Assembly (NCBI GenBank): GCA_002763895.1
Contig: NSLH01000009.1
Span: forward strand, 30,982 to 94,981
DNA from: [Chlorobium] sp. 445
Lineage (GTDB): Bacteria; Bacteroidota; Chlorobiia; Chlorobiales; Thermochlorobacteraceae
DNA length: 64,000 nucleotides
Reading direction: 5' to 3'
In this document: positions 1 to 9,626 of the stretch, piece by piece
How positions within the stretch are numbered: the stretch's first letter is position 1
Layout: each line of letters opens with the position of its first letter
Translations under genes and position numbers: made by a program
Notes under the pieces: model-generated
What the model was told of the DNA's origin: nothing
Databases searched by the model: none
What the model saw: only the letters and a program-made list of their open reading frames with translations

Positions 1-594
1 GTGATGCGTCAACCGCTCGAAGATCGTGAAGTAACGGTCTCACGTGCTGCGCTTTCTATCAAGTATCCTGCAAGTTTTATGCTTGTTGCTGCCATGAATC
101 CCAGCCCTGCAGGTGCACTGCGCGACGAAAATGGGAACCTGACAGCCACGCCGCAACAGATTCAGCGATATCTTTCTAGAATTTCAGGACCGCTTTTGGA
201 TCGCATTGACATTCACATTGATGTACCAAAGGTCGATCATCGTGCCCTGCTTTCAAAAGAATCCGGTGAACGTTCTGAAGTTATTCGTGAGCGTGTCATC
301 AAAGCGCGAGAAATTCAGCAGCGGCGATTCAAAGACTATCATGCACAATCCATATTTTGCAATGCACAGATGAATACCAAGCTCATTAAAGAGTTTTGTG
401 CGCTCGATGAAAAAAGTGAACAGCGCCTGCTTGACAGCATGAAGCGCTTAAATCTTTCAGCGCGCGCGCATGATCGCATTCTAAAAGTCAGCCGCACGAT
501 TGCCGATCTTGATGGCTCGCCGCGCATAGAGATGAAACACCTCATTCAAGCCATTCAATATCGCAGCCTTGATAGAGAATTTTGGAATGTTTGA
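1..594 (+). CDS. ComM/YifB-family AAA+ ATPase (magnesium-chelatase-like), 3' part
   Basis: This is the C-terminal 197 residues of a ComM/YifB protein; the N-terminal half with Walker A lies off the window. Visible landmarks are REVTVSRA near residue 10, the sensor-1-like stretch LVAAMNPSPAG near residue 28, the arginine-containing RISGPLLDRIDIHIDVP near residue 60, and the C-terminal helical lid with SARAHDRILKVSRTIADL near residue 152, all typical of the Mg-chelatase subunit ChlI-like branch. ComM helicases promote branch migration of incoming DNA during natural transformation; that role is known for the family and inferred here. The stop TGA lies ten bases before the next ORF on the same strand. 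Confidence 0.9.
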   Translation: MMRQPLEDREVTVSRAALSIKYPASFMLVAAMNPSPAGALRDENGNLTATPQQIQRYLSRISGPLLDRIDIHIDVPKVDHRALLSKESGERSEVIRERVIKAREIQQRRFKDYHAQSIFCNAQMNTKLIKEFCALDEKSEQRLLDSMKRLNLSARAHDRILKVSRTIADLDGSPRIEMKHLIQAIQYRSLDREFWNV

Positions 595-603
595 TATCCA
601 AGG

Positions 604-3345
604 ATGAGGCAGTCACATAAAGATTCTTTGACAGCAGCAAGCATTAAGGAAACAATTCTGAACTCAAAAATCAATCACTTTCTCGTGAAATCATTCTTTC
701 TACTTCTCTTTACCGTTCTTTTTACGCCTCCACTTTCGGCGCAGGTCTACACGTTCTTTGAGAACCGTGCGATTACACCAGCTTCGATTCGCGCTTATCC
801 ACAAAGCCAGACACGCCAAATACTCTCACTTGTCGGTAAGTGGAAAGTCAAACTGCCCAGCGGTCTTGAAAGTGAAATCAATGTGCCGTCCGCCTTTAGT
901 TTTTCAGGCAAAGTTACCTTTGAAAAAGTTATGATGCTGCCGAAAGCATTTGAATCCCGTGCTCTGATGCTCGTCAGTGAAGGCATGGGCACACGCTGCG
1001 AGATTTTTTTTAATGATCAGTTTGTTGGGGCTCAGACCGTTGGCGGTGCGCCTTTCAAGATAGACATTCCCAGCGAAATGTTGCGATTTGGCGCAGAGAA
1101 TACCCTCAAAATCATTTGTGACAGCCGCCTCAATGTGCCCAACGCTTTTCCACTCAGTCCCCAAGCCTATGACAAGCAAAATTTCGCAGGGCTTTTCCGC
1201 AATCTCTATCTTGTTGCCACTTCACCGATTCGTTTTGATGATGTTGATTTCCGCTATCACGTCTCTGATACCCTAATCATGCCGCTTCAAAGAACACCAG
1301 CAGCGCTTCCTGATACACAAGTTACCGTCAAGCTCGACCTTACGGTAAGCGTTAAACAGTTTGACTTGCGTGGCTATAGCCTTGCCGTGGATTCTATAGG
1401 CAGAAAGCGTGTTGTGGCTTATGGTCAACTCTTCCTCGATACGCTGAAAGTCAGCGACAAAGTTCAGCTTGCACAATTCGATGCTGCAAGCAACCAAGTA
1501 ATTCGTGCTCCATCATCTTTCCAGATTCTCAATGCGAAACTCTGGCAACCAACGTCACCTACACGCTACAGCTTGCACCTTGAACTTCTCACTTCAACTG
1601 GCGATACGCTCGACGACCTGACTTTCTTGCTTGGCTTCAGAACAGTTGGATTTGCCTCAGGTAACTTTCAACTCAACCGCAAACCCTTTTTGCTCAAAGG
1701 ATTGCATGTGAGCGAAGAAACAGAGCAAACAGCTAATGTGCTCTCACCTGATGATATTCTGCGTGATCTTATGCTGATTCGTAGTGCTGGTGTTAACGCC
1801 ATCTGCTTGACTGAACTGCCTAATCCGATTTGGTATCACTTCTGCGATAGTCTTGGTCTTTTGTTGTTCATTCAACTGCCTGTACGCAACGCGCCTTCAC
1901 GCCTGCTGGTGCAACCCGGCTTTTTGCAGCAGTCTGAACTTGCTCTGCAAGAGAGCATTTTACGCTCAAAATTCCACCCCTCGGTGATTGGCTACGGTCT
2001 TGGGGAAGGCATAGATTTGGCTGATACACCTGAAGCTTACTTGAAAGGACTTTCAAATCTTGTCAGAACAAACACACAAGGGCTTGTGTATTTTACCGCA
2101 AAATCCTTGCAACCCAGCCCTTATTGGCAATACTCCGATTTCATTGCCTTTTCTGACTTCAATGGCTCTTTTGATGCATTCAAGAATAAGTTTGATTTTG
2201 CTAAAACTTTGGCGAACACCGAAAAACCGATTTTAATTGCTCACTACGGTGCCCTTGCTGAGACAGACAACCATAACGGCTACAGCGACCCACGTTCGCT
2301 TGAACATCAAGCTAAGTTTCTTTTAGATCGCTTTCGTCTGTTAGAAGAAGCCTATCAACAAAGTCAGCCTGTCTCAGGTGGGTTTGTCTATACCTTTTGC
2401 GACTATCATCTTGCTATTGCACCAGTTCTTGGCAGCGATGCGCGCGATCCCTATCTTGCAACTTTTGGTCTTCTCACGCTCGGGCGCGAAAAGAAAATCA
2501 GCTTTCAGATGCTCAAGTCGCTCTACCTTGGCGAGCGCGTCTATAACCCACCAATTGGCAGCCCAAAGAGCGACTTTTCACCTTCACTTATTCTTGCCAG
2601 TATCTTTCTGACTGCTTTGCTCGTCTATCTCATCAATGGCAATAGGCGCTTGCAGGAAAACTTGCAGCGCGCACTAGTGCGCCCCATAAACCTTTACATG
2701 GACATTCGTGACCAGCGCCTTTACTCTGCTTTCGACCCCATTACTTTACTTTTACTGTTGTCGCTGATTTGGGCATCTATTCTTGCTGCCTTTCTATACA
2801 GTTTGCGCACGAATGCTGATTTGGACTTTTGGCTTTCGCATTTTATTCGTGCTGCTCTGCTCAAAGAAAGCATCAACTATCTTGCACTGCACCCACATTT
2901 TGCTATTCTCATCTTCGCACTTGTCTTTCTTATTTTCTCTCTGCTCTTGCCACTGCTTAGCAAATTCCTCATCGGGCTCGTCAAACGCACAAGAGTAACT
3001 TATCTGCAACTGCTTCATGTTTGGACATGGGCATCAGCACCATGGATCATACTGGTCTTTGCTGCAGCTTTTATCGATCGTCTAGAAAACAATGCATTTA
3101 ATTTCGTCGTGCTCTTTCTTTGTATCCTTCTTTTCCTTATTGCATTTAGCCGCTTCCTACGCGGTATCGCCGTCGTTGCAGAAGTCAATCGTGTTGTCGT
3201 CTGGCTCACAGGCTTTCTGCTGCTTGTGCTCAGTCTTAGTGTCTTGTTCTATCTTTCAGATACTTTTTATCACACATCTGCGTATTTGCAGTATCAATAT
3301 CATGGACTCAAAGAGGGACTCAAAATTATTTCTACACAATTGTAA
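604..3345 (+). CDS. GH2-like protein with degenerate active site and six C-terminal membrane helices
   Basis: The 913-residue protein has a hydrophobic signal near residues 28-47 ending in LSAQ; a GTG at 685 (residue 28) would give a more standard signal peptide. Residues about 60-640 follow the glycoside hydrolase family 2 plan: jelly-roll sugar-binding domain, immunoglobulin-like domain, then a TIM barrel starting near FQLNRKPFLLKGLHVSE. The family acid/base motif (HPxxxxWSxxNE) reads HPSVIGYGLGEG at 458-469, so the catalytic Glu is Gly469. The nucleophile motif (xxEYGA) reads IAHYGA, with His at 547. Six membrane helices follow at roughly 662-680, 710-733, 763-789, 807-826, 832-849 and 865-885. 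I infer a membrane-anchored, probably non-catalytic carbohydrate-binding protein. It could still be an enzyme with relocated residues. Confidence 0.75.
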   Translation: MRQSHKDSLTAASIKETILNSKINHFLVKSFFLLLFTVLFTPPLSAQVYTFFENRAITPASIRAYPQSQTRQILSLVGKWKVKLPSGLESEINVPSAFSFSGKVTFEKVMMLPKAFESRALMLVSEGMGTRCEIFFNDQFVGAQTVGGAPFKIDIPSEMLRFGAENTLKIICDSRLNVPNAFPLSPQAYDKQNFAGLFRNLYLVATSPIRFDDVDFRYHVSDTLIMPLQRTPAALPDTQVTVKLDLTVSVKQFDLRGYSLAVDSIGRKRVVAYGQLFLDTLKVSDKVQLAQFDAASNQVIRAPSSFQILNAKLWQPTSPTRYSLHLELLTSTGDTLDDLTFLLGFRTVGFASGNFQLNRKPFLLKGLHVSEETEQTANVLSPDDILRDLMLIRSAGVNAICLTELPNPIWYHFCDSLGLLLFIQLPVRNAPSRLLVQPGFLQQSELALQESILRSKFHPSVIGYGLGEGIDLADTPEAYLKGLSNLVRTNTQGLVYFTAKSLQPSPYWQYSDFIAFSDFNGSFDAFKNKFDFAKTLANTEKPILIAHYGALAETDNHNGYSDPRSLEHQAKFLLDRFRLLEEAYQQSQPVSGGFVYTFCDYHLAIAPVLGSDARDPYLATFGLLTLGREKKISFQMLKSLYLGERVYNPPIGSPKSDFSPSLILASIFLTALLVYLINGNRRLQENLQRALVRPINLYMDIRDQRLYSAFDPITLLLLLSLIWASILAAFLYSLRTNADLDFWLSHFIRAALLKESINYLALHPHFAILIFALVFLIFSLLLPLLSKFLIGLVKRTRVTYLQLLHVWTWASAPWIILVFAAAFIDRLENNAFNFVVLFLCILLFLIAFSRFLRGIAVVAEVNRVVVWLTGFLLLVLSLSVLFYLSDTFYHTSAYLQYQYHGLKEGLKIISTQL

Positions 3346-3392
3346 GCCATTTCATTACACACTATCAACCATAACTTGTCTTCTCAGTCTCA

Positions 3393-6300
3393 ATGTACCT
3401 TTCACGTTTAGAAGTTTTCGGCTTTAAGAGTTTTGCGCAGCGCGTCAGTTTGAAATTCGATAGCGGTCTGACCGCCATCGTCGGTCCAAACGGCTGTGGC
3501 AAAACCAACATTGTCGATGCAATTCGCTGGGTGCTTGGCGAGCAAAAAACTAGTGTCTTGCGCTCCGACAAAATGGAGAATGTGATTTTTAATGGTACAA
3601 AAACACGCAAGCCGCTAGGTATGTCAGAAGTCTCCATTACGATTGAAAACACGCGAAACATTTTGCCCACCGAGTACAGCGAAGTAACCATCACGCGTCG
3701 GCTCTACCGCAATGGCGAAAGTGAATATCTGCTCAACAAAGTGCCTTGTCGCCTTAAAGACATCACAGACCTTTTTACCGACACTGGCATGGGCAGCGAT
3801 GCCTACTCGGTCATTGAGCTGAAGATGATTGAGCAGATTCTTTCTGAGAATGCTGATGAACGGCGCAAACTCTTTGAGGAAGCTGCAGGGGTTACCAAAT
3901 ACAAGCAGCGCCGAAAACAAACCTTCAAAAAGTTAGAGACAACCTCACAAGATTTAGCAAGGGTTCAAGACATTATTTTGGAAGTTGAAAAGAAAGTCGC
4001 TTCACTTGAGCGCCAAGCTAAGAAAGCCGAGCAAGCACGTCAGGCACGCGAGGAATTGCGCCAGCTTGAAATTGCTATTGCCGAGCGCGAACTTGCCCAG
4101 ATTGCTCGACTAACCCAGCCGCTTGCCGAACGCCTTGCCAAAGAAGAGCAAGAAAAACTTGTCCTCAGCACTCAAATCGATACCCTTGATGCCGATATTC
4201 AAGCCAAATCGCTTGCTCTCATTGATCTTGAAAAAGCCCTGAGTGCAGCACAGAAAGACGCTAATCAAAAAACTGAACTGATTACTGCTACTGAAAAACA
4301 GATTCTCTCCAACGAAGAGCGGCAAAAATTGCTCTTGCAGACGCTCTCCCGCGCTGAAGCTGAACTTGAGAGCATTCGCACCAAACTCTCAGAACTTGGC
4401 ACGCGAAAACTGTCGCTGCAAGAAGATTTGCGTCTTAAAGAGTTAGACTTGCGCAATCACCATGAAGCCTTCGAGCAATCGCGAGCCGCATTTGCTGTAG
4501 CCGAACAGGAACTGCGCGCACAGCGCCAGTTGCTCGAGCAAAAACGCACATCAATTGCTGAGCTATCCAAGAAAATTAGTGCCCTGACGCTTGAACGCCA
4601 ATCGCTGCACAATCGCATTGAAAATCTCGATGCACAGCGCACTCAAAGCCATACACGCCGAAACGACCTGGAAGAAAAAATCACAGAGCGATGCTCGCAA
4701 ATAGAAACGCTCAAACTTGAACTTGAGCACGAACGCCAGGTGCTGAGCGCACGTCAAACCGCTCTCGCCGACGCTAAAGCACATCGCGCACAGCTGCAGG
4801 CTGAACTTGAACATGAGAAAGAACACTTACTGCGCCTTCGCACCGACCGTGATGCTAAACACACTCGTCTGACATTTCTGCAATCGCTTTTGGACAGTTA
4901 TGAAGGCTTGCCCGAAGGCGTCAAGTTCTTAGACTTGGAACAAAACAAACGCTTTGGTCTGGGCAGTTTGGCTGACCTTGTCTCAATAGATGAGGAGTAC
5001 AAACTTGCACTGGCTGCCGCTCTTGGCGAAGCGCAAAGCCTCTACATTTCGCCTACAACCGACGATGCGCTGCAAGCCATTAGCGCACTTAAAACTGCAG
5101 CTAAAGGCAAACTCACCTTTACAGTGTTAGATAGACTCTCAGCGCCTGCGTTGCCCGATTTTTCAAACATAAGCAATGTTACACGCCTTATTGACATGGT
5201 GCGTATTGCACCCGAACTTCGCCCTGTTTTGGAACTTCTGATTGGACATGTGATTGTCGCTCCTGACTTAGAGCGTGCTGTGCAACTTGGCAACAGCTAT
5301 CTGCATCTTGAAGTTGTTACACTCTCTGGTGAAAAATTCAGTGCCCGTGGGTTCATTCGTGGCGGAAGTGTCAAAGCGTCTGAAGGACTTCGCATTGGCA
5401 AACGCGAGGAAATGGAACGGCTGCTTATAGAAACTGAGGCACTTCAAGTGCAGATCCGCTCCACCGAACAGCGCATCAACGACTTGCAACGCGCCATTTC
5501 TGACATCACACTCTCCGAGCTTGAGCAAGAAATTCGCCGCTCTGAACAGAGACTGCTAGAACTTGAAAAACGGCTGTCGCAAGCTGATTTTGAGCGCACT
5601 TCGTTTGAGAAAGAAATTGTGGAACTGACCGAACGCGTAGCCCTGCTCGATAGCGAAAAAGAGCAACTTGCGCGTGCCTTAGCCTCGCTGCAACCCGAAC
5701 TTGATACAATGGAATCGCACCTTCAAGCCCTCAACCTTGAACTCAATGAGCATCTGCGCGTTATTGAACTTTCCGAACAACATGTTCAAACCCAAAATGC
5801 AGCGCTGCAAGAAAAAAACTTGCAACTCAAAGAGTTTGAATTTGCTGTCGAGAAACTGCGCGCTGCAGTGCACAGCGTGGAAAATGAACAAAACGCCAGT
5901 ATGCGTCAGCAACAAAAATTGCTCACTGAAACTCAACAAAGTCAAGACGAGATTTTTCGGCTTCGCAGTGAACTTGACACAATGAACGACAATTTGCACC
6001 GACTTTACACTGAGCGCGACGTGCTGCAGAACCGCTGCCACACTCTCGAGGGCGAAGTTTCCACGCTTAAAGGCGAACTTGCTCAAAGTGAATCCAAACT
6101 GCGCGACCTTTCACGCCAGCGCGAAGTGCTCTCACAACTCATTCTGGAATTTCAACAGCAACTCTCTCAACATTCGCTTCGCGCCGAACATATTCGCACA
6201 GTCATCAAAACTGAGTTCGATGTAGAACTCACACAAAAAGAGTTTGCTGAAACTGATGACTTTCAGATGCACGCCGCACAAGAACGCGCCACACAGCTCA

Positions 6301-6929
6301 AACAAAAACTGCGCTCGCTCGGACTTGTCAACGAACTGGCACTTCAAGAGTACGAAGAAGAAAAAAAGCGTCTTGATTTTCTTGTCTCTCAGCGCGACGA
6401 TCTGCTCAAAGCTGAAAGACAATTGCACGACACCATCGCTGAAATCAATAAAACCGCCGCTGAACTCTTCAACACGACTTTTCAAGCGATTCGTCAAAAC
6501 TTCATCAACATTTTCCGCGAACTCTTCAATGAAGGCGATGAGGCAGACCTGATCTTGGAAGATGCGCCCGACCCACTGGAAGCCAATATCGAGATTATCG
6601 CTAAACCAAAGGGCAAACGTCCACAGGCAATCACCTTACTTTCTGGCGGCGAAAAAACCTTGACCGCAACAGCTCTGCTCTTTGCGATTTATCTTGTCAA
6701 GCCCAGTCCGTTCTGCATTCTCGATGAAGTCGATGCCCCACTCGACGACGCCAACATCGACCGCTTTGTCAAACTGCTCCAAAAATTTGCAACGGATACA
6801 CAGTTCATTATTGTTACACACAATAAGCGTACCATGGAAGCTGCGCGCACACTCTATGGCGTTACAATGGAAGAAGAAGGCGTCTCAAAACTTGTTGCCG
6901 TACGCTTTAATGATACGCAGACAACCTAA
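3393..6929 (+). CDS. smc: Chromosome segregation protein SMC
   Basis: This full-length SMC ATPase has 1178 residues, the usual size. The N-terminal head carries Walker A GPNGCGKTN near residue 32. Long coiled coils rich in Glu, Gln, Leu and Arg flank a hinge at about 505-660 that ends with the glycine-rich SARGFIRGGS. The C-terminal head has the ABC signature LLSGGEKTLTA near 1081 and Walker B CILDEVDAPLDD near 1110. SMC dimers with ScpA/ScpB form the bacterial condensin that organises and segregates the chromosome. No scpA or scpB is adjacent. The ATG at 3393 is the only start that keeps the conserved MYLSRLEVFGFKSF beginning. The HAD gene follows within 20 bases, which suggests a shared transcript. 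Confidence 0.97.
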   Translation: MYLSRLEVFGFKSFAQRVSLKFDSGLTAIVGPNGCGKTNIVDAIRWVLGEQKTSVLRSDKMENVIFNGTKTRKPLGMSEVSITIENTRNILPTEYSEVTITRRLYRNGESEYLLNKVPCRLKDITDLFTDTGMGSDAYSVIELKMIEQILSENADERRKLFEEAAGVTKYKQRRKQTFKKLETTSQDLARVQDIILEVEKKVASLERQAKKAEQARQAREELRQLEIAIAERELAQIARLTQPLAERLAKEEQEKLVLSTQIDTLDADIQAKSLALIDLEKALSAAQKDANQKTELITATEKQILSNEERQKLLLQTLSRAEAELESIRTKLSELGTRKLSLQEDLRLKELDLRNHHEAFEQSRAAFAVAEQELRAQRQLLEQKRTSIAELSKKISALTLERQSLHNRIENLDAQRTQSHTRRNDLEEKITERCSQIETLKLELEHERQVLSARQTALADAKAHRAQLQAELEHEKEHLLRLRTDRDAKHTRLTFLQSLLDSYEGLPEGVKFLDLEQNKRFGLGSLADLVSIDEEYKLALAAALGEAQSLYISPTTDDALQAISALKTAAKGKLTFTVLDRLSAPALPDFSNISNVTRLIDMVRIAPELRPVLELLIGHVIVAPDLERAVQLGNSYLHLEVVTLSGEKFSARGFIRGGSVKASEGLRIGKREEMERLLIETEALQVQIRSTEQRINDLQRAISDITLSELEQEIRRSEQRLLELEKRLSQADFERTSFEKEIVELTERVALLDSEKEQLARALASLQPELDTMESHLQALNLELNEHLRVIELSEQHVQTQNAALQEKNLQLKEFEFAVEKLRAAVHSVENEQNASMRQQQKLLTETQQSQDEIFRLRSELDTMNDNLHRLYTERDVLQNRCHTLEGEVSTLKGELAQSESKLRDLSRQREVLSQLILEFQQQLSQHSLRAEHIRTVIKTEFDVELTQKEFAETDDFQMHAAQERATQLKQKLRSLGLVNELALQEYEEEKKRLDFLVSQRDDLLKAERQLHDTIAEINKTAAELFNTTFQAIRQNFINIFRELFNEGDEADLILEDAPDPLEANIEIIAKPKGKRPQAITLLSGGEKTLTATALLFAIYLVKPSPFCILDEVDAPLDDANIDRFVKLLQKFATDTQFIIVTHNKRTMEAARTLYGVTMEEEGVSKLVAVRFNDTQTT

Positions 6930-6946
6930 TTTTGGCTCACTGCCAC

Positions 6947-7630
6947 ATGCACAAACTTGTTTTGTTTGATATTGATGGCACTCTGCTCAAAGTAGAGGGC
7001 ATTAGTCGCAATGCGCTAATTGATTCACTCCGAAGTGTTTATGGTACTTCAGGTTCTGCACAGACACACGATTTTGCAGGCAAACTCGACAGCGTCATCA
7101 TCTCTGAAGTGATGCGTGCTGCTGGACTAAGCGATGAAGACATCAAGCGCGGCTTTCAAGCTGTCAAACAAACTTACATTCGACTCTTCAAAGAACGCGT
7201 TACGCCTGCACATATTAAAATGATGGTAGGTGTTGTTGAATTGCTCGAATGCCTGCAACGCTATGACGTTAGTCTTGGCTTGCTTACTGGTAACTTTGAG
7301 GAATCGGGACGGCACAAAGTCGCCTTGCAAAATCTCAATCACTACTTTCCTTTCGGTGCATTTGCCGATGATGCCGAGACACGCAACGCACTGCCGCCCA
7401 TCGCCGTCGAGCGTGCATTTGCTTACACTGGCAAACGCTTCAAAGCTAAAGAAGTGGTCATCATTGGCGATACCCCGCATGATGTCAATTGTGCAAAAGT
7501 GCTCGACTCAAAAGCTATTGCTGTTGCCACTGGCTTCTACACCGAGTCGCAACTCCAAGCCTATTCACCCGATTATGTCTTTGCTAATCTTGCTGATACT
7601 GAAACCGTCTTAGACGCAATCCTCTCGTAA
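6947..7630 (+). CDS. HAD-family hydrolase (phosphoglycolate-phosphatase-like)
   Basis: This 227-residue HAD-superfamily phosphatase has motif I FDIDGTLL at the N-terminus with the Asp nucleophile and general acid, motif II Thr in LLTGNFEESG, motif III Lys in the following HKVALQNL, and motif IV GDTPHDVNCAK. The cap is the helical C1 type inserted after motif I. Substrate cannot be told from sequence; phosphoglycolate phosphatase and related sugar phosphatases are the nearest group. A TTG at 6932 extends the frame by five residues, but the ATG at 6947 starts directly before the beta strand of motif I and is preferred. Its stop TAA overlaps the ATG of aroA by one base, indicating translational coupling. 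Confidence 0.85.
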   Translation: MHKLVLFDIDGTLLKVEGISRNALIDSLRSVYGTSGSAQTHDFAGKLDSVIISEVMRAAGLSDEDIKRGFQAVKQTYIRLFKERVTPAHIKMMVGVVELLECLQRYDVSLGLLTGNFEESGRHKVALQNLNHYFPFGAFADDAETRNALPPIAVERAFAYTGKRFKAKEVVIIGDTPHDVNCAKVLDSKAIAVATGFYTESQLQAYSPDYVFANLADTETVLDAILS

Positions 7631-8937
7631 TGACTTCTGAGAAACTGTTCGTACGTGGTACTCTTGAGACTCTACCGCCAGATAAATCTATTTCGCACCG
7701 CGCCGCACTGATTGCGGCATTAGCCAAGGGTACATCGCGCCTTGAGAATTTCTCTGGTGGCTTGGATAATCAAACCACACTTAACGCCCTGCGCGCACTC
7801 GGCATTGCGTGTGAGCAAACGCTTCATTCAGACGGGCGACGTGAGGTTGTCATACACGCGCAGGGGCTATGGAGTTTTAAGCCCTCGGCTGCACCGATTG
7901 ACTGCCATAACTCTGGCTCCACCATGCGCATGCTCTCTGGGATTCTTGCCGCACAGCCTTTTTCTACAACACTTCTTGGCGATGCTTCGCTGATGAAACG
8001 CCCGATGCGTCGCATTGCAGAGCCGCTCTCCCAAATGGGCGCCAAAATTGAGCTTTCACCTGCGCACACCGCGCCAATTCACATTCAAGGCTCAACCGCC
8101 CTGCGTCCAATTTCCTATGCCTCGCCCATCGCTTCTGCGCAAGTGAAGTCTGCCATCATCTTCGCTGCACTGCACGCTGATGGCACAAGTGAAGTCATTG
8201 AACCTGCATGCTCTCGCAATCACACGGAATTGATGCTTGGCTTAGAGAGTCAAACGCTGAGCGATGGACGCTACAAAGTCTATATTCGTGGCGCTCGAGA
8301 AATTGCAGCGCAAGATTTTGTCATTCCAGCAGACCCTTCTGCGGCTTGTTTTATCATCGCTTTTGCGCTGCTTGCGCGCCACTCCGACCTTGTTTTGAAA
8401 AACATTTGTCTGAATCCTACACGCACGGCATACCTCGACCTGCTTCGTGCATCTGGTGCAGATTTGAGACTCGAAAATGTAAGACACTTCGGCGGCGAAC
8501 GTCTTGGCGATATTGTGATTTCAAATGCTGCACTTTCTTTGCCACTTATGCTTTCAGGACAGGCACTTGTCGCCAATGTCATTGATGAAATTCCCATGCT
8601 TGCCGTGCTTTCAGCGCTGGCAACAGAGCGATTTTCTCTTTCCGACGCTGCAGAACTTCGCACGAAAGAATCAGACCGTATTGCTGCACTTGTGCTCAAT
8701 TTGCGCGCACTTGGTTTTACTTGTGAGGAATACCCCGATGGCTTCTGCGTACATGGCCGTGAGCGCATTCCCACACGTCCTGTTCGCATCGAGACCTTTG
8801 GCGACCACCGCATCGCCATGAGTTTTCACATTGCATCTTATTTTGCTGCCACCCCACTTGAACTCTCTGAGCAGGCTTCTATCGCAGTGTCCTTTCCAAA
8901 CTTTTTCCAAATCCTTGATGCTCTGACACGCATATAA
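7630..8937 (+). CDS. aroA: 3-phosphoshikimate 1-carboxyvinyltransferase (EPSP synthase)
   Basis: This 435-residue enzyme transfers enolpyruvyl from PEP to shikimate-3-phosphate, the sixth step of aromatic amino acid synthesis, in the cytoplasm. Family landmarks are all present: LPPDKSISHRAALIAAL at the start, HNSGSTMRML, GDASLMKRPMRR, the QVKSAIIFAAL helix, DPSAACFI, KESDRI and FGDHRIAM near the C-terminus. The canonical NSGTT(M/A)R loop has Ser for the second Thr position, a tolerated variant. Length fits the family. The start overlaps the stop of the HAD gene as TAATG. No other shikimate gene is nearby. Confidence 0.96.
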   Translation: MTSEKLFVRGTLETLPPDKSISHRAALIAALAKGTSRLENFSGGLDNQTTLNALRALGIACEQTLHSDGRREVVIHAQGLWSFKPSAAPIDCHNSGSTMRMLSGILAAQPFSTTLLGDASLMKRPMRRIAEPLSQMGAKIELSPAHTAPIHIQGSTALRPISYASPIASAQVKSAIIFAALHADGTSEVIEPACSRNHTELMLGLESQTLSDGRYKVYIRGAREIAAQDFVIPADPSAACFIIAFALLARHSDLVLKNICLNPTRTAYLDLLRASGADLRLENVRHFGGERLGDIVISNAALSLPLMLSGQALVANVIDEIPMLAVLSALATERFSLSDAAELRTKESDRIAALVLNLRALGFTCEEYPDGFCVHGRERIPTRPVRIETFGDHRIAMSFHIASYFAATPLELSEQASIAVSFPNFFQILDALTRI

Positions 8938-9015
8938 AACTTTGTTTTGAACGAACACAGAAATGCTTTAGATTTCTACTGCTAAACTAAACCTGCATAA
9001 AACCTGCATTAGAGT

Positions 9016-9549
9016 ATGTTGTACAATCGTCTTATTCGCCTGATTGAAAATCACGCGGAATCCCTCACCAAATCTTGGATTCAAGAAGTCAAAACTAATG
9101 AAGCGACAAAAAGTTATCGCAACTTCTCGGATGCGTCGCTGCACGATTCCGTCTATAACATCTATAGCCGCTTAGGCTATTGGCTCAAAAAAGAGGAATC
9201 TACACTCGAAGACATTGCCGAGTATTTCGTCATGCTCGGTCGGGAGCGCGCCCAGCAAGGCTTCAAACTCAGTGAGGTGATTTATTCAATTATTCTTGCA
9301 CGCGTTGAGCTTTGGAACTATGTGAGCAATCAAGGCGTGTTTGAGGACAGTCTGGAACTGCAGCGTGCTTTAGAATTTTCTCAACGCATCAATTATTTCT
9401 ACGACAAAGCCATTTACTTTTCAACCGTCGGCTTTGAAAACGTCAGTGAGGATGCCGCCTCAATGCAGCGAAAAGGCAATTTGTTTGAGGCTTTCTTTAG
9501 CGCCTTTCGAATTTCACCAACTGCCGGTGTCACACAGCAAAAAGCTTAG
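9016..9549 (+). CDS. Stand-alone RsbRD N-terminal domain protein
   Basis: The 177-residue all-helical cytoplasmic protein resembles the RsbT co-antagonist RsbRD N-terminal domain (PF14361): an opening LIENHAESLTKSWIQEV, a central YNIYSRLGYWLKK, then IAEYFVMLGRERAQQGFKLSEVIYSIILARVELW and a final helix with YFYDKAIYF. In known stressosome proteins this fold precedes a STAS domain or a histidine kinase module; here the protein stops after it, with only a short tail. I infer a sensor or adaptor that binds a separate STAS or kinase partner, none of which is in this window. The assignment rests on recalled family pattern, not on a search. Confidence 0.7.
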   Translation: MLYNRLIRLIENHAESLTKSWIQEVKTNEATKSYRNFSDASLHDSVYNIYSRLGYWLKKEESTLEDIAEYFVMLGRERAQQGFKLSEVIYSIILARVELWNYVSNQGVFEDSLELQRALEFSQRINYFYDKAIYFSTVGFENVSEDAASMQRKGNLFEAFFSAFRISPTAGVTQQKA

Positions 9550-9626
9550 ATAACCCAGATTTGCTACCCTGTAGGCGTTGTTTCTTTTTAGTGTTTTTGT
9601 GCTAAACATTAATTTCTGACGTATCA

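Noticed and set aside
795..3209. Several minus-strand and alternate-frame ORFs inside the GH2-like gene
   Set aside because: They lie entirely within a well-supported gene, lack plausible domains and arise from the high content of reverse-strand open codons.
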